A stretch of 64,000 nt of DNA from Portunus trituberculatus (GCF_017591435.1 NC_059304.1:30224195-30288194); one strand, 5' to 3'; positions 39,712 to 50,799 are shown, counted from the stretch's first letter. Numbers and translations are program-made. The notes: generated by a model from the sequence alone, not told the origin.

Positions 39712-40240
39712 TAAAATGTTCTCAGATACAAACTACATAGATGTGAGATCTTTCTTTATCTTAGAGGAGGGAAATAGGACTAGAAATTATGGCAGGAAGA
39801 TTAGAAAGCAAGGCTGCAGGTTAGATATAAGAAAATATTTCTTTAGTCATAGGGTGGTAGACTTCTGGAATGCATTGCCAGAGAAGGTTGTAAATAGCAC
39901 TAGTTTGACAATGTTTAAAAACAGATTAGATAAGCACTTAAATTTATTAGATTTATAATTATGTATAGCGCTGCATGATAGTTTTTATAAGAAATTTACT
40001 ATAGTTAAACAAGACATGATCCCCATGTATGGGGATCACAGATTGTAGAGGATTTTGCTGCAGGACTTAGCCCTGTTAATGGGCCAAATATTTAGAATTA
40101 GTATATAATGTATTGTGTACTTGTAAGTGTATCTTTAAGTACTGATGACGAGGTCGCTGTGCGACTGATACAGGATAACCTAGATGGGCCCTGGTGGCCC
40201 TTTATTATCCTATTATTTATGTTATGTTATGTTATGTTAT
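39712..40240 (+). mobile_element. Nested LINE 3' end in the DIRS element
   Basis: It encodes the ORF2 C-terminus RKYFFSHRVVDFWNALPEKV then NSTSLTMFKNRLDKHLNLLD, a stop, a 3' UTR, and a tail of four TTATG repeats at about 40213-40236. Short tandem tails are usual for CR1/L2-type LINEs. It splits the DIRS recombinase from its RNase H; a GTTATTT at both edges may be the target duplication. Confidence 0.75.
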
Positions 40241-40329
40241 TTCTATGGCAGGTGCAGACATCATCGCATGGCCTCTTGGAGACCTGGGACTGCGAAGCAG
40301 TATTAGCCACATGTCAACAGGTGGCTACA

Positions 40330-41190
40330 GTTTTGCAATAGCTGGAAAATCGATCCCCTTACTCCCACTGTAACTGATGTTGAGAGTTTCTTGTCTGTCA
40401 CTTTCCACAGAGGTGTGGGTTATACCTCCGTCAATATTGCAAGAGGCACTCTCTCCTCACTGAGGATTATTGTGGATGGCTGCAAGCAGAAAACTATCCT
40501 CTTGTCAACAGGTTCTTGAGAGGAGTTCTTAACTTGAGGCCATTGTCACCAAGGTATGTGGAAACTTGGAACGTCCAGCAGGTGCTCCAGCATCTGCATG
40601 CCATGGAACCTTTGTGCTCCCTCTGCCTAAAGAACCTAACGCTAAAGCTTGTGATGTTAATGACACTCATGCAAGCTGCCAGAGTAAAAACCCTACACTG
40701 CTTATTGCTGAAGGATATTCGTGTCAGACATTCGTATCAGATTCTGTTTGTATTTGGTTAGGGGAAAACAAACAATGTCGACCAAAGTTCAATGTGCGGT
40801 TTGTGACCTTTCAAGCATACTCCATAGACAAAAGATTGTGTGTGTGAAACTTTGAAAATGTATATTGCTAGAACAGAAGAGTTCAGAAGTGTTGAGAATT
40901 GGGAGAATGGGAAACTACTCCTTAGCTTTATTAAGCCACACAAACATGTGAAGAAAGACACTGTTGTGAGATGGATTAAAACAGTGCTTAATATGTTGGG
41001 CATGGACACTGACAAGTATTCGGCTGACAGCGTTCGGCCTGCAGCAGTGTCAAAAGCCAAGGCCATGGCTGTACCAATTAAGCACATCATGGCGAAGGCT
41101 GGGCTGTCCAGGGAAGCCACCTTTGCCAAGTATTACAACAAGGAGATTGTTCCGGTCCATGACCCTTTCCAAGATGCTGTTCTACACTAG
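40330..41190 (+). pseudogene. DIRS tyrosine recombinase, decayed
   Basis: This integrates DIRS circles by a Tyr nucleophile. Pieces in different frames are VESFLSVTFHRGVGYTSVNI, SPRYVETWNVQQVLQHLHAM, MLMTLMQAARVKTLHCL (first catalytic Arg), DKYSADSVRPAAVSKAKAMA (second Arg) and FAKYYNKEI (Tyr). Where the family has His-x-x-Arg this copy has Asp-Ser-Val-Arg, so a catalytic His appears lost. Confidence 0.75.
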
Positions 41191-41379
41191 TCTGTAAGTC
41201 CTGTTTGGGCTGGAAGTGTTATATTTATTGTAAACTGTTACATGGCTATGTAATTTTGTTACTATATTGGAGTTTAGTTCTTGCTTGTCTTATTTCTCCA
41301 CTCTCCCATCTGTACTTAATTCCCATTTCTTGTAGTACAACACCCACATGGCTTCAAAACCTCATGGGCAAAGCGATCT

Positions 41380-41740
41380 CTAGCAGAGGTGTGATTTGCT
41401 GACGTAAAATTAATGAAGTACATGAGACTTACTGCAGGTCAGTTGAAATGTCCTTCCAATTTTATGAAGCAAATCACCTCTGCTAGAAGGGAGCTTTCAC
41501 ATGCCCACCTCTCCCACCTTACGCTATGCAGCGTCTCGTGGTGTAAGTAATTCCAGCAGTATGAAATGTTCCCTTACTTCTCATGTGGATGGTCGTACTC
41601 TAAAGTCTGGTGGCGCGAAGCAGCAAAGTGTATCTCATGTGAAAGTTCCCTTCTAACAGAGGTGATTTTCTTCATAAAATTTGAAGCATATTTAAACTGA
41701 CCAGCGGTAAGTTTCATGTGCTTTATTAATTAACCCAACA
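41380..41740. repeat. Inverted repeats in the DIRS 3' region
   Basis: TCTAGCAGAGGTGTGATTTG (41379) faces CAAATCACCTCTGCTAGA (41472). A longer arm of about 95 bp (41411-41505, containing TTTTATGAAGCAAATCACCT) is inverted against 41632-41735 (containing AGAGGTGATTTTCTTCATAA). DIRS elements end in inverted repeats and an internal complementary region, so these may be those; the left partner was not found. Confidence 0.55.
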
Positions 41741-43745
41741 AACCCTCAACTACATAAATCCCCAGTTACATTAATCACACAACGAATGAACCAAACAAAC
41801 CCTCAACTTATGATTTTCCAGTTACAATAAAACGTCTGCCATTCCATCTCCATACTGTACCTTCTCCACTTACATATATTCTCGAGCCATTATCAACACT
41901 CCTCCTCTTACTTTTTTTCTTCCTGTCTCTCCTCCAAACATTATATCCATATTCTCTAAAATTAACTTGGACATTATCACTTAGTTTTGTTTCTGTTATG
42001 CACTCCACATCTGGTCCTTTTTCCGTTATATAATCTCTAACTTCTAGCATTTCCAAAATAATTCCATCAGTGTTTGTATACATAACTCTTAGTGTATTTC
42101 TTCCCCTTCCCGGACAAACCATTTCCTTAGTCTCATGCGTAACACTCTCCAGTAGAATTTCCTCTTTGCCTCTGTCCTCTCGTTTGTCGTTTTCTTAGCT
42201 TTATTCCTCAGTTCCCTCTTTTTTTCCTTTCTTCCAGGTTCATATCTTTTTTATCCAGATGTTGTTATATTGTCTTTCCAGCCAGCTTCCCAGTCCTTGC
42301 TAATATTCCTTCAACTCCTACTTGAGCTCTCATTTTAACTTTTAGTGGTCTTTAACTCGTAGTTACCTCACTATACTTTCCAAGTCTACATATTTCTTCA
42401 GTTTTTTTTTTTTATCACTAGAGTCTAGACCCTGTTCTACATCCTGAACCATTGAAATACTATTTTTTAACCATTTCTTTTCTCCTCCTTTCACCTCACA
42501 AATTTTGCTGGATATTTTTTCTCTGTGGCAGTAATCAAAGCAGTTCTTAGTTTTCCACTTTATTATAACAGGGGGTAGGTGGGCGAACACAGGAGCCAGG
42601 CTTGGAGTAATGGTGACGGCAACAGAATCAACGACAGGGCGAGGCAGGCGATTGGTGGTGTGGGACGGTCAGAGCTGCTGCCAAGGTAGTGGTTCTTCTC
42701 GCTATACTGCTCCTCAACCTCCGCTTTCATTCCTCACCTCCGCTCAAGCTCATACAAAAAATTAGTGCTTTACTCGTACACTTTCCCCCGCTCAAGCTCA
42801 TACAAAAAATTAGTGCTTTACTCGTACACTTTCCCCCAAATACCATTACAATGATTTAAAAATATAGCTCAACATACATACATCCTTATGAATGAATGCA
42901 GACACATTCTCTTGTAGTCCAAGTATAACCATACACTTCATTTCGTCCACCGTGTCTCTCATTAGCTCTTCCTTCTCTTTAATCACTTGTATAACTGTAT
43001 CCTTGGTTTTCTCCTGTATCTGGTGTTCAACTACATTTGCAAAGCTAACTTTTTCATTTTCATGTTCTTTTTTTCTATGCCTCCTTCCACTCTTCTAATT
43101 TTCTCTCATTCATTGCTCCTTCGTCTTTCCCCACCTTAGCATCCACTTGTTCTCTTATTAGCCTTTCAAATGCCGCTTGGTTGTCTCCACCTTGGCATCC
43201 ACCTGGTCTCTTAGTCCTTCCAATGCAACTTCATAACTCTTGCACGTTTCCATAAAGGGCACTGTTTTCCCTTTTATTATTTCCAATGTTACTTTCATCT
43301 CAATTTCTCCTTCAGCCCCCAATTTTCTTCGAACTGCTGATCCTGTTTCTCCAGTATTCCGGCTAGTATTTCCCTTAGGTACCTATCTAATTTCTCTTTC
43401 CACTGCTATTATTTTTCTCATGTTGGTCTTTTCCTCTCTAAAGCCAGAGAACTCCCTTGCACTTAGCCCCAGTGGAGTCTCAATTATCCTGCTATAGCTT
43501 CGTTTCTAGCTCTTGCGCCATTGCTTTTGTTTACATTACTGGCTGTGCAGACAGTGCAGTCCACACTTGCATCATCTTCCATTGCTTGTTTGTACTGTTT
43601 CTCCATAGCAATTTATCACAATTTTGGAGATAGGCAACCAAGCACTAGCTCCTTTTTCCCTGTGTAATACATCACCAAGCTGTTGTACTTGGAGTAGTCA
43701 GAATCCCATGAGCAGCTGTTCGTATGGCTGCTCTGGGCGATCAAA
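41741..43745 (-). mobile_element. LINE family R, minus copy, RT missing
   Basis: Minus-strand order is 5' UTR (about 43745-43610), ORF1 start MEKQYKQAMEDDASVDCTVC, coiled-coil ORF1 pieces (KTKDTVIQVIKEKEELMRDT near 43000), and the endonuclease start RVMYTNTDGIILEMLEVRDY (41808-42122). It stops near 41808 inside the endonuclease. A foreign block of about 300 bp interrupts it at about 42570-42880. Homologous to the + copy at 49616-51810. Confidence 0.8.
42741..42836. repeat. Perfect 48-bp tandem duplication
   Basis: Two identical 48-bp units, each starting CGCTCAAGCTCATACAAAAA, lie within the foreign block that interrupts the LINE copy. Confidence 0.9.
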
Positions 43746-43749
43746 GCCG

Positions 43750-43825
43750 TGTGTGTGTTTCACTGTTTGATCTGCTGCAGTCTCTGACGAGACAGCCAGA
43801 CGTTACCCTACGGAACGAGCTCACA
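43750..43825 (-). mobile_element. tRNA-Val-like SINE (family B), 3' fragment
   Basis: The reverse complement reads GAGCTCGTTCCGTAGGGTAA ... GATCAAACAGTGAAACACAC, matching the last ~75 bp of the full SINE at 49315-49612. It ends about 5 bp before the LINE family R 5' region and is preceded by (AC)n (43829-43847, read on the minus strand). Confidence 0.85.
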
Positions 43826-43849
43826 GCTGTGTGTGTGTGTGTGTGTTTG

Positions 43850-44339
43850 TTGTTACGCCGCCCACCGTCCTCACAGCCTCCACAGCCGTGACAGGAACTC
43901 ACCACAGCGGCAGCCCAGTAGAATACAGGACGGGTCGGCAACAGACACGGGGATACTTCTGGGCGAAGATTCATGGCTAGCAAGTGGAGCGAGGCACAAA
44001 CACACACCCAAACTCAGGCAGAGATCGGATCGGATCGGTGTGTTGATAGACTCAAGAGAAGAAAAGAAGAATAGAGAGTAGAAGATAAAGTATGGTTGAG
44101 AGTATGAAGGAAGTGGAAGTTTGAAAGATGACGGAATAGCCGTCATATAGAGTGGTTTATTTGTTACATTGGTAATTTTTTTTTTATTCATTTTTATTAT
44201 TTTTTATTAATTTATTTATTTTAATTGTTTATTTATTTATGCACTGGTTAATTTGCTTATTATTTTTGTTATTTGTTTATTATTTATTTGTTTTATTTTG
44301 AATATATGTGTATATTTATATATTTATTTGTATTTATAG
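43850..44339. other. Unassigned, then T-rich LINE tail
   Basis: GC-moderate unassigned sequence with three GATCG repeats near 44026. It is followed from about 44168 by T-rich TTTA repeats that probably form the 3' UTR/tail of the minus-strand LINE ending at 44345. Confidence 0.45.
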
Positions 44340-44344
44340 TATTT

Positions 44345-46344
44345 TTATCCTGTGTACAGTGGTCTGGGTGGTAGCTTTGATATTTTGTTAATAGGTTTCC
44401 TAAACCAACTATGTTCTTGTTCTTGTTCATGTTCGTTTATTGTTATATGATATGTTGTGTCTTTTAAAGTGTATATCATTTTGTGTTTTATATAATTTCC
44501 TCTTGTGTGTACTGTTATGTTAATCGGATCCAATTGTGCAAGTTTATGTAGTTCTTCTGTGTTTTTGGTGAATGGATGTTTTTCATTATAAGCAAACCGA
44601 AGTGCTTCATTTTGTTTTCTTTGTAGTTTTAGTATTTGCGAGTTTGATAGAGCGTTCAGAGCGTAAGCCGGGTAGGTTAATATTGGTAGTACACATGCTT
44701 TTACAAGATGTAATTTTATGTTTGTATTTAAGAACTGGAATCTCTTGATAGTGTTTAAGGCTACTTGTGCTTTGTTTGTGATATCTTTTACATGTTTTGT
44801 GTATCCGTTTACTCCCAGTTTTAGGCCCAATATTTTTGCTTCCTTTGCGTACTGTATGTGTTGCCCCTCTATATTTACTGGTTCAGTTTTTTTCAACGTT
44901 ATGGGTAGTAGTGTAAATTTTGTGTATTTGTTTTGATCTTCCATTTTCTCTCGTAATTGTTAATGTTTTTTATTTCTCTTTCTGTTATTTTTGCTAACAT
45001 TTTTTTTGATTTGCCTGCGTATGTGATTATTTGTGTGATATCATCTGCGTATTGTATATTTATGCTTTCTGTGAGTGGTAATGGAATGTCGTGGGTGTAG
45101 ATGGTATAGAGTGTGGGTGAGATGCTACTGCCTTGAGGTACCCCACTGTGAAGTTGGAATGATGGTCCTGTGTAGTTTTTTATTGATATTGAGGCAGAGC
45201 GATTGTCTAGAAAGCTGCATAGAATTTTGTGAAGGATGTTGGGTAGTTTTAATTGACTTAATTTGAACTTTAATCCGTTTTGCCAAACTTTATCAAAGGC
45301 TTTTGATACGTCCCTTAGTGCAATACAACAGAGTTTATTGGCTGAAATTGCTTTTGAGATTACTTCTATTGTTGTTGCTATTGCTGTGTCAGTTGATCTT
45401 CCTGATCTGAAACCATGTTGGGAGTCTGGTAGGATTTTATTGGCGTCTAGGAAAGTTCTTGTTCTTTTGTTAATTATTCTTTCGAAGATTTTTCCGGGTA
45501 CTTCCAGAAGTGAGATTGGGCGATAGTTAATTGGATCAGTTGATGGTTTGTTCTGTTTTGGGATGAGTATGATTCTGGCGTGTTTGAATGGTTGTGGAAA
45601 GTATCCCATTGAGAGAGCGATGTTGAATAGTTTTGTGAGTATTTCGAGCACGTTGTCTGGTAAGTTTTGTAATATTACTTTATTTATTTTTGTTTCCCCA
45701 GGTGTGTTGTTTTTTAATTGTTTTATTGTTTGTTTTATTTCTTGTGTTGTGATCGGTGTTGTGTAGTAAGTGTCATTGGATAAATTGTTTGGGTTTCCTT
45801 GTATATTAGGTAGTGTTTGGACTTTGTTATCTTCTAGGTAGTTATTAACTCTGAGTTCCGTGTCTGCATCATATTGTAGGTTTTCCATGGGGTTTATTCT
45901 AAAAACATTGCTCCAGATTTCTCTAAATATTTCTTCCTTTTTTTCAATTTTGTGTATTTTCTTATTGTTTACTACTAGATGTGAATTAGTATTGGTTTGG
46001 TTGCCTTTTAGTATTTTTATATTCTGCCAGAATTTTTGTGGGTCTGCATACAGTTTATTTAGTGTTTTTATTTTGTTTTCCCAGTTACTTTTATTTTGTT
46101 CTTTGCATTCTTTTATTATATTTTGTTTTATGGTTTTGTAGGCGGTGTATGTTGTATAGGTCCAGCCATTTCTGAGGCTGTTATTTAGCAATTGTTTTGC
46201 CCACCATTGTAATTCTTTGACTTTTTTATTATATATTGGTTTAACCAGAGTTTTGTGTGTGGATAGTGGTATATTTTGTTGCATTGCTGTTGTTATTCCA
46301 TCTAGCAACTGTTTTATTGATGTGTCTAGTGTGTGTTGTGACAT
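44345..46344 (-). pseudogene. LINE S reverse transcriptase
   Basis: A 481-residue frame (44899-46344) contains NYRPISLLEVPGKIFERIIN, HGFRSGRSTDTAIA, ALRDVSKAFDKVW (first Asp), HSGVPQGSSISPTLYTIY and the catalytic IQYADDITQII. A one-base shift near 44930 moves the thumb and C-terminal part to 44345-44944 (KILGLKLGVNGYTKHVKDIT, ALRFAYNEKHPFT). All catalytic residues remain. Confidence 0.87.
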
Positions 46345-46376
46345 GTATGGGTTGGTGTTAATGTCTTTTGTTGTAT

Positions 46377-46930
46377 TTATTGCTTTATTCTTGAATTCAT
46401 CCCAATTAGTTTTTTCATCATATATGTGGGTGGTGTTGGTGTTCGTATGGGGTGGGATGTTATATTTATTAGTATTGGTAGGTGATCTGATGGCGTTGTT
46501 GGTCCTTGTGTTATGTTGATGTTATGGTATGTTTTGTTATTGGCAAGTATTATGTCTGGTGATGATGTTGCGTTATGAGTTAAGAATGTTGGGAAATCTG
46601 GACCTAAATGTGTGAGTTTATTATAGTCAATGAGCATTTTTATAGATCTGCCGACACTGTTGCTTTTTCTTATCGATTGTTGGGTGGTGAGCATTTAAAT
46701 CTCCTATTATATATGTTGGATATGTTTCTGATGCTATATTGTGAAAATCTGTGATAGGTAGGAAAGGTCTTCTTGGAGGTAGATAGGTGGTTGCTATGTT
46801 TATTGGACCTGTTGTTGTTTCAATTGTGGTTAGTATTACATCGGTATCGTAATTTTCTTTAACTCTGTGTTTCAGGTGTTCCTTTACTAGAATTGCCGAG
46901 CCGTCGTTTGCTTCTCCGCTAAGAGAGACG
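46377..46930 (-). pseudogene. LINE S endonuclease (partial)
   Basis: Frame one has AILVKEHLKHRVKENYDTDV, NIATTYLPPRRPF and YIIGDLNAHHPTI (GDLN catalytic block). After a frameshift near 46680 come THLGPDFPTFLTHNATSSPD, IILANNKTYHNI and TTPSDHLPILINI (SDH). The N-terminal ~60 residues are missing. Confidence 0.82.
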
Positions 46931-47145
46931 AGTAAGGCTGCTAACAGCTTTATAACCCCTGCTCCATTCCTATTGGCTCATCCACAAGCCAATCACAGCT
47001 GGAGTATCCACCTGGCCACCAAGCTGCTTCCAGTCACGGCACATCAGTAACATCAAGTACCACCTCTGCAGCAAAAGCAGCGCTACCAGCGTGCCAGCGC
47101 TGCCAACGCTATCTTCCCTACTCAGCGTCGCCGCAACAATATTAA
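46931..47145. other. Unassigned GC-richer block with inverted CCAAT
   Basis: Upstream of the LINE truncation point. ATTGGCT and AGCCAAT form an inverted CCAAT pair at about 46971-46994. No gene is recognised. Confidence 0.4.
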
Positions 47146-47662
47146 GGCCACACTCAGACTTTTTCGCTGGGGAGTAACTAGAGTGCTGAGCTGGAAATGG
47201 GTAGTGAGTGTCTAAACTGGGTGTATAGACAGGAGATTCCCCCAACGCTTTTCATTCGCCTGTGAGCAGCCGGAGGGGAAGTATGTACGCTGCATTTATG
47301 GATGCCCCTACTGTCAGCATAGTTCAAGAAGTCCTCTTATGGACCATTGAGGCATTTGCTTCCACAAAATTGAGGAAGAAGAAAAGAAGAGGGGTCATTG
47401 GTGCAAGGAAAGCCTTTGCAGGCAGAGTGAAAGTGGAAGTAACGTGGCTGACGTACATCCCTCTTCACTGTTGATGTGAGACTGGATAAGAATGACTGAG
47501 ACGCGGGGCGACCGGCGACTTCCTGGATTAGTCACCCCCAAATGCCTCTGGTCGAGTGTTTCCCCCATGCTCCATAACTCGACCTCCTTTTACCACATAT
47601 GTAAGTTCTAGTGAAGCACTCCCGTTATTCTCCGGCGAAAAAAGTTTGAGTGTGGATGGGCC
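47146..47662. mobile_element. TIR element, 517 bp, superfamily uncertain
   Basis: The left end CCACACTCAGACTTTTTCGC and inverted right end CCACACTCAAACTTTTTTCG pair over about 31 bp with one-base gaps, and GGCC lies outside each. No clear target duplication: the 3-bp flanks TAA and TAT differ. Ends and size would fit a PIF/Harbinger-type non-autonomous element, but this is a guess. Confidence 0.6.
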
Positions 47663-47962
47663 TATAGGTATGTACACCGATATTAGGTATAAAGAGATAC
47701 TGGTATGTTAGCCTCGGTATTACGCTTATTTCCGGTATGTGACCATTTCAATATACCACTGTACCACTGTACCGGTATATTTTTTCCAATGTACCACTGT
47801 GCCAGTAATTCTTTTTTTATATTTTCGTTCGCTATCATTATTTTTTAGGCAATGTCCTAATATACATGTCCCAGCCACTCCCCGTTTCCTGGCTCTCCAT
47901 TCGCAGCTCCTCCACCCAGCTGATTTGACGTCTCAGGTATGAATCCCCGCAGTTGGTTAACA

Positions 47963-47965
<3 letters not shown>
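47663..47965. other. Unassigned; short ACCACTGTACC repeats
   Basis: ATACCACTGTACCACTGTAC and TGTACCACTGTGCC lie around 47751-47803. No gene seen. Confidence 0.4.
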
Positions 47966-48032
<67 letters not shown>

Positions 48033-48910
48033 TAAATGGAGGAAGTGGGATTGAAATAGATAAAAAAAATGGATAATAAATGGAGGAAATGGAAATAAAA
48101 CAATAAAAAGGAATAACAAAGGAATAACACGAGAAAGAAAAATGGATAATGAATAGAGGAATAGGAGGAAATGAGAATGAAAATATGATAATGAATAAGG
48201 AAATAGGAACAAATGATAATAAAACCGGATAAAAAAGAAAAATGAGTAGATGATAACGAATAAGAGAATAGGAAATAGTAATGAGGATGATAACGAATAA
48301 GGGAACAGGAATAGGGAATCTTCTATTGTCCGTTATTCATTTTTTTTCTATCCGCTATTTTATTATCATTTCTTCATTTCCTTATTCATTATCTTTTTAA
48401 TTTATATTTTCTCCTATTCCTTATTTCCTCCTATTTCCTTATTCATTATCATTTTCATTCCTATTTCCTCCTATTCCTCTATTCGATATCCTCTTTTCTT
48501 TCTATCCCTTGTGTTATTCCTCTATTCGATAACGAATAAGGGAACAGGGACTAGGGAATCCTCTTTTATTGTCTGTTATCTGTTTTTCTTTCTACCGCTG
48601 TTTTATTATCATTTCCTCCTATTTCCTTATTCATTATAATTTTCGTTCCTATCTCCTCCTATTCCTCTATTCGATATCCATTTTTCTTTCTGTCTCTTGT
48701 GTTATTCCCTTATTATTCCTTTCTTTACTGTTTTATTTTAATTTCCTTCATTTATTATCCATTTTCTTTCTATCCTGTTTTAGCCCCACTTCCTCCATTA
48801 ATTATCACTCTTCTCTCTTTCTCCCTTGTTGACTAATAGTGTGGCTTCATATATGGCGTCACATGTATGAAGCCACTCAACAAGAGAAAGAGAAGTAAGA
48901 GATAATAAAT
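47966..48910. repeat. Strand-switching purine/pyrimidine minisatellite
   Basis: (GA)n at 47966-48029 is followed by a purine-rich minisatellite (AATGGATAATGAATAGAGGA-type units) to about 48320. A pyrimidine-rich inverse (TATTTCCTTATTCATTATC) follows to about 48830. A second switch occurs near 48855, where CCCTTGTTGA..GTGGCTTCATA faces TGAAGCCACTCAACAAGAGA. Not coding. Confidence 0.85.
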
Positions 48911-48922
48911 TGAGGAAATGGG

Positions 48923-48923
<1 letters not shown>

Positions 48924-48985
<62 letters not shown>

Positions 48986-49314
48986 TGTATAAAATAATTA
49001 ATGGCATTGGAAAAATAGACAAGGATGACCTGGTGCTGGTGAAAAAAGCTGGAAGAACAAGAAGATTTACAAAGAAGATTAGGAAGAGACAGTGTGTGAA
49101 GGATATTAGAAAATACAGTTTACCACATAGAACTGTGGAAAAATGGAATGCACTGAGTGATGAAGTTATTACAGCACATAATATGCAAAGCTTTAAAGGA
49201 AAATTAGATATGTGGAGATATGGAGAGGACACTATGAGCCCTTCTCGAACCATGATTGTACAACATAACTAGGTAAATACACACACAAACACACACACAC
49301 ACACACACACACAC
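48924..49314 (+). mobile_element. LINE 3' end between two (CA)n tracts
   Basis: After (CA)n at 48924-48984 comes an ORF2 C-terminus: NGIGKIDKDDLVLVKKAGRT, RKRQCVKDIRKYSLPHRTVE, KWNALSDEVI. A stop and a short tail ACTAGGTAAATAC follow, then (AC)n at 49280-49314. The next element, a SINE, begins immediately. Confidence 0.8.
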
Positions 49315-49612
49315 GGCCCGGTAGCTTAGTGGTTAGAGCGCTGGCTTCACAAGCCAGAGGACCGGGGTTCGATTCCCCGGCCGGGTGGAGATATTTGGGT
49401 GTGTCTCCTTTCACGTGTAGCCCCTGTTCACCTAGCAGTGAGTAGGTACGGGATGTAAATCGAGGAGTTGTGACCTTGTTGTCCCGGTGTGTGGTGTGTG
49501 CCTGGTCTCAGGCCTATCCGAAGATCGGAAATAATGAGCTCTGAGCCCGTTCCGTAGGGTAACGTCTGGCTGTCTCGTCAGAGACTGCAGCAGATCAAAC
49601 AGTAAAACACAC
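49315..49612 (+). mobile_element. tRNA-Val(CAC)-like SINE, family B, full length
   Basis: The head folds as a tRNA: D arm GCTTAGTGGTTAGAGC, anticodon arm CTGGC-TTCACAA-GCCAG (anticodon CAC, Val), A box TAGCTTAGTGG and B box GGTTCGATTCC. The acceptor stem GGCCCGG/CCGGGTG is imperfect and no mature 3' end follows. A body of ~225 bp continues to GATCAAACAGTAAAACACAC. It is therefore a SINE, not a working tRNA gene. Confidence 0.88.
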
Positions 49613-49924
49613 ACCGCCGCCGCCGCTCCCAGGGAAAAGCGCTTCAGCAGTTGTTGAAGCCTGATCTACGTAGACGTATGTACAGGGGAGTAGGTGGCCA
49701 TAGGGTTCTCCTGTCTCCATAACAAATAAGATTTGGATACCGTACAGGGCGAAAAATGGAGAGAGAGACGGAACTAGGTGTCATGCCCAGACGTATAACA
49801 TCAAAACAAACGCCATGTGATTTATTGAAACACCTGATGACAACATGGATAAGGACTTTTCTGGATTTAGAGACGAAAAAGGCAATATGAGGAGGCTGAT
49901 AAACGTTGAAAGAGAGAGAAATAC

Positions 49925-50785
49925 ATGAAAGAAGTGATGTCGAGTTTAATGGACAAGCAGGACAGACTGATAACAGAAAACACCGAGCTAAGATTGAGAT
50001 TAGTGGAATGCGAGAAAGTCAGAGTAATAAATCAGGGAATGAAGGAGGAGATACATGAGATAAAAAAACAAAATGATACACTAAAGGCTGCATTTCACGA
50101 CTACAAAGACTCCTTAAAGGAGCCTACAGAAAAAAAATACAGGATGGGATGGAAGACAGAGTAGAAAATAGAATGGGCGAAAACAAGCTGGAGGAATTAC
50201 GAAATACATGGAAACAGGAACAGGAAGGGAAAAAAAGAAAAATTTTCAGAAGTAGTAAAGAGACAAATTAAGGAAAAAACAAAAGACGCTGTTATACAAG
50301 TAATTAAGGAGAAAGAAGATCTAGTGAGAGATACAGTGGATAAGAGAAAATGTTTCTTGATTTTTGGGATGAAAGAAAAAAAAATCAAAACAATTTCATG
50401 AGAGAGCGTGAAGAGAGAGAATTGGTCAAAACCTTTGTCAAACAGATTCAGGACAGCACACAGGAGTTGGACCAGGAAGTGGAGGAAGTGATTAGGTTGG
50501 GAAGATCTAGTGAAGGGGGTAAGAGACCAATGAAAGTGAGAATGAGATCGCAGGTGGCGGTGGAGGAAATTATGGCAAGGAAAGGGAAGCTGGCCGATGA
50601 TACTGAACGTAAAGATAAATGGATAAAAAGAGATATGAACCTAGAAGAGAGGGAAAAAGAGAAAGTGCTAAGAAATGAAACTAAGGAAAAACGAGAAAAG
50701 GACGGAGATCGAGAAAAAGAATTTCTGCTGGAGGGTTTTAGGTATGAGACTAAAGAAGTGGTATCTATGGAAGAAGAAGATCATG
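49925..50785 (+). pseudogene. LINE R ORF1, coiled-coil protein
   Basis: Highly charged, mostly Lys/Glu/Arg helical pieces: LMDKQDRLITENTELRLRLV, IKKQNDTLKAAFHDYKDSLK, then (other frame) KTFVKQIQDSTQELDQEVEE, VIRLGRSSEGGKRPMKVRMR and MARKGKLADDTERKDKWIKR. Frameshifts fall near 50160 and 50350. The basic block after the coiled coil probably bound RNA; the fold is not certain. Confidence 0.7.
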
Positions 50786-50799
50786 GAGGAGACAAGAAA

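Larger units (their letters stand above)
37026..41740 (+). mobile_element. DIRS-type tyrosine-recombinase retrotransposon, decayed
   Basis: The order is gag, RT, RNase H, post-RNase H domain, then tyrosine recombinase, followed by an inverted-repeat tail. This is the DIRS-order layout, which uses a recombinase instead of a DDE integrase. Multiple frameshifts and stops, plus a nested LINE at about 39712-40240, show it is dead. DIRS elements are known to be widespread in decapods. Confidence 0.85.
44340..46930 (-). mobile_element. LINE family S, EN and RT, 5'-truncated
   Basis: Minus-strand LINE holding the endonuclease (about 46930-46377) and a nearly complete reverse transcriptase (46344-44345). 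Two frameshifts, near 46680 and 44930, and 5' truncation near 46930 inactivate it. It is the best-preserved LINE here after copy A. The protein is Asn/Ile/Lys-rich, unlike its neighbours, reflecting AT-rich codons. Confidence 0.87.

Noticed and set aside
49315..49387. Functional tRNA-Val(CAC) gene
   Set aside because: The cloverleaf and both promoter boxes are good, but the acceptor stem is imperfect and a ~225-bp SINE body follows. Its 3' part also occurs at 43750-43825.
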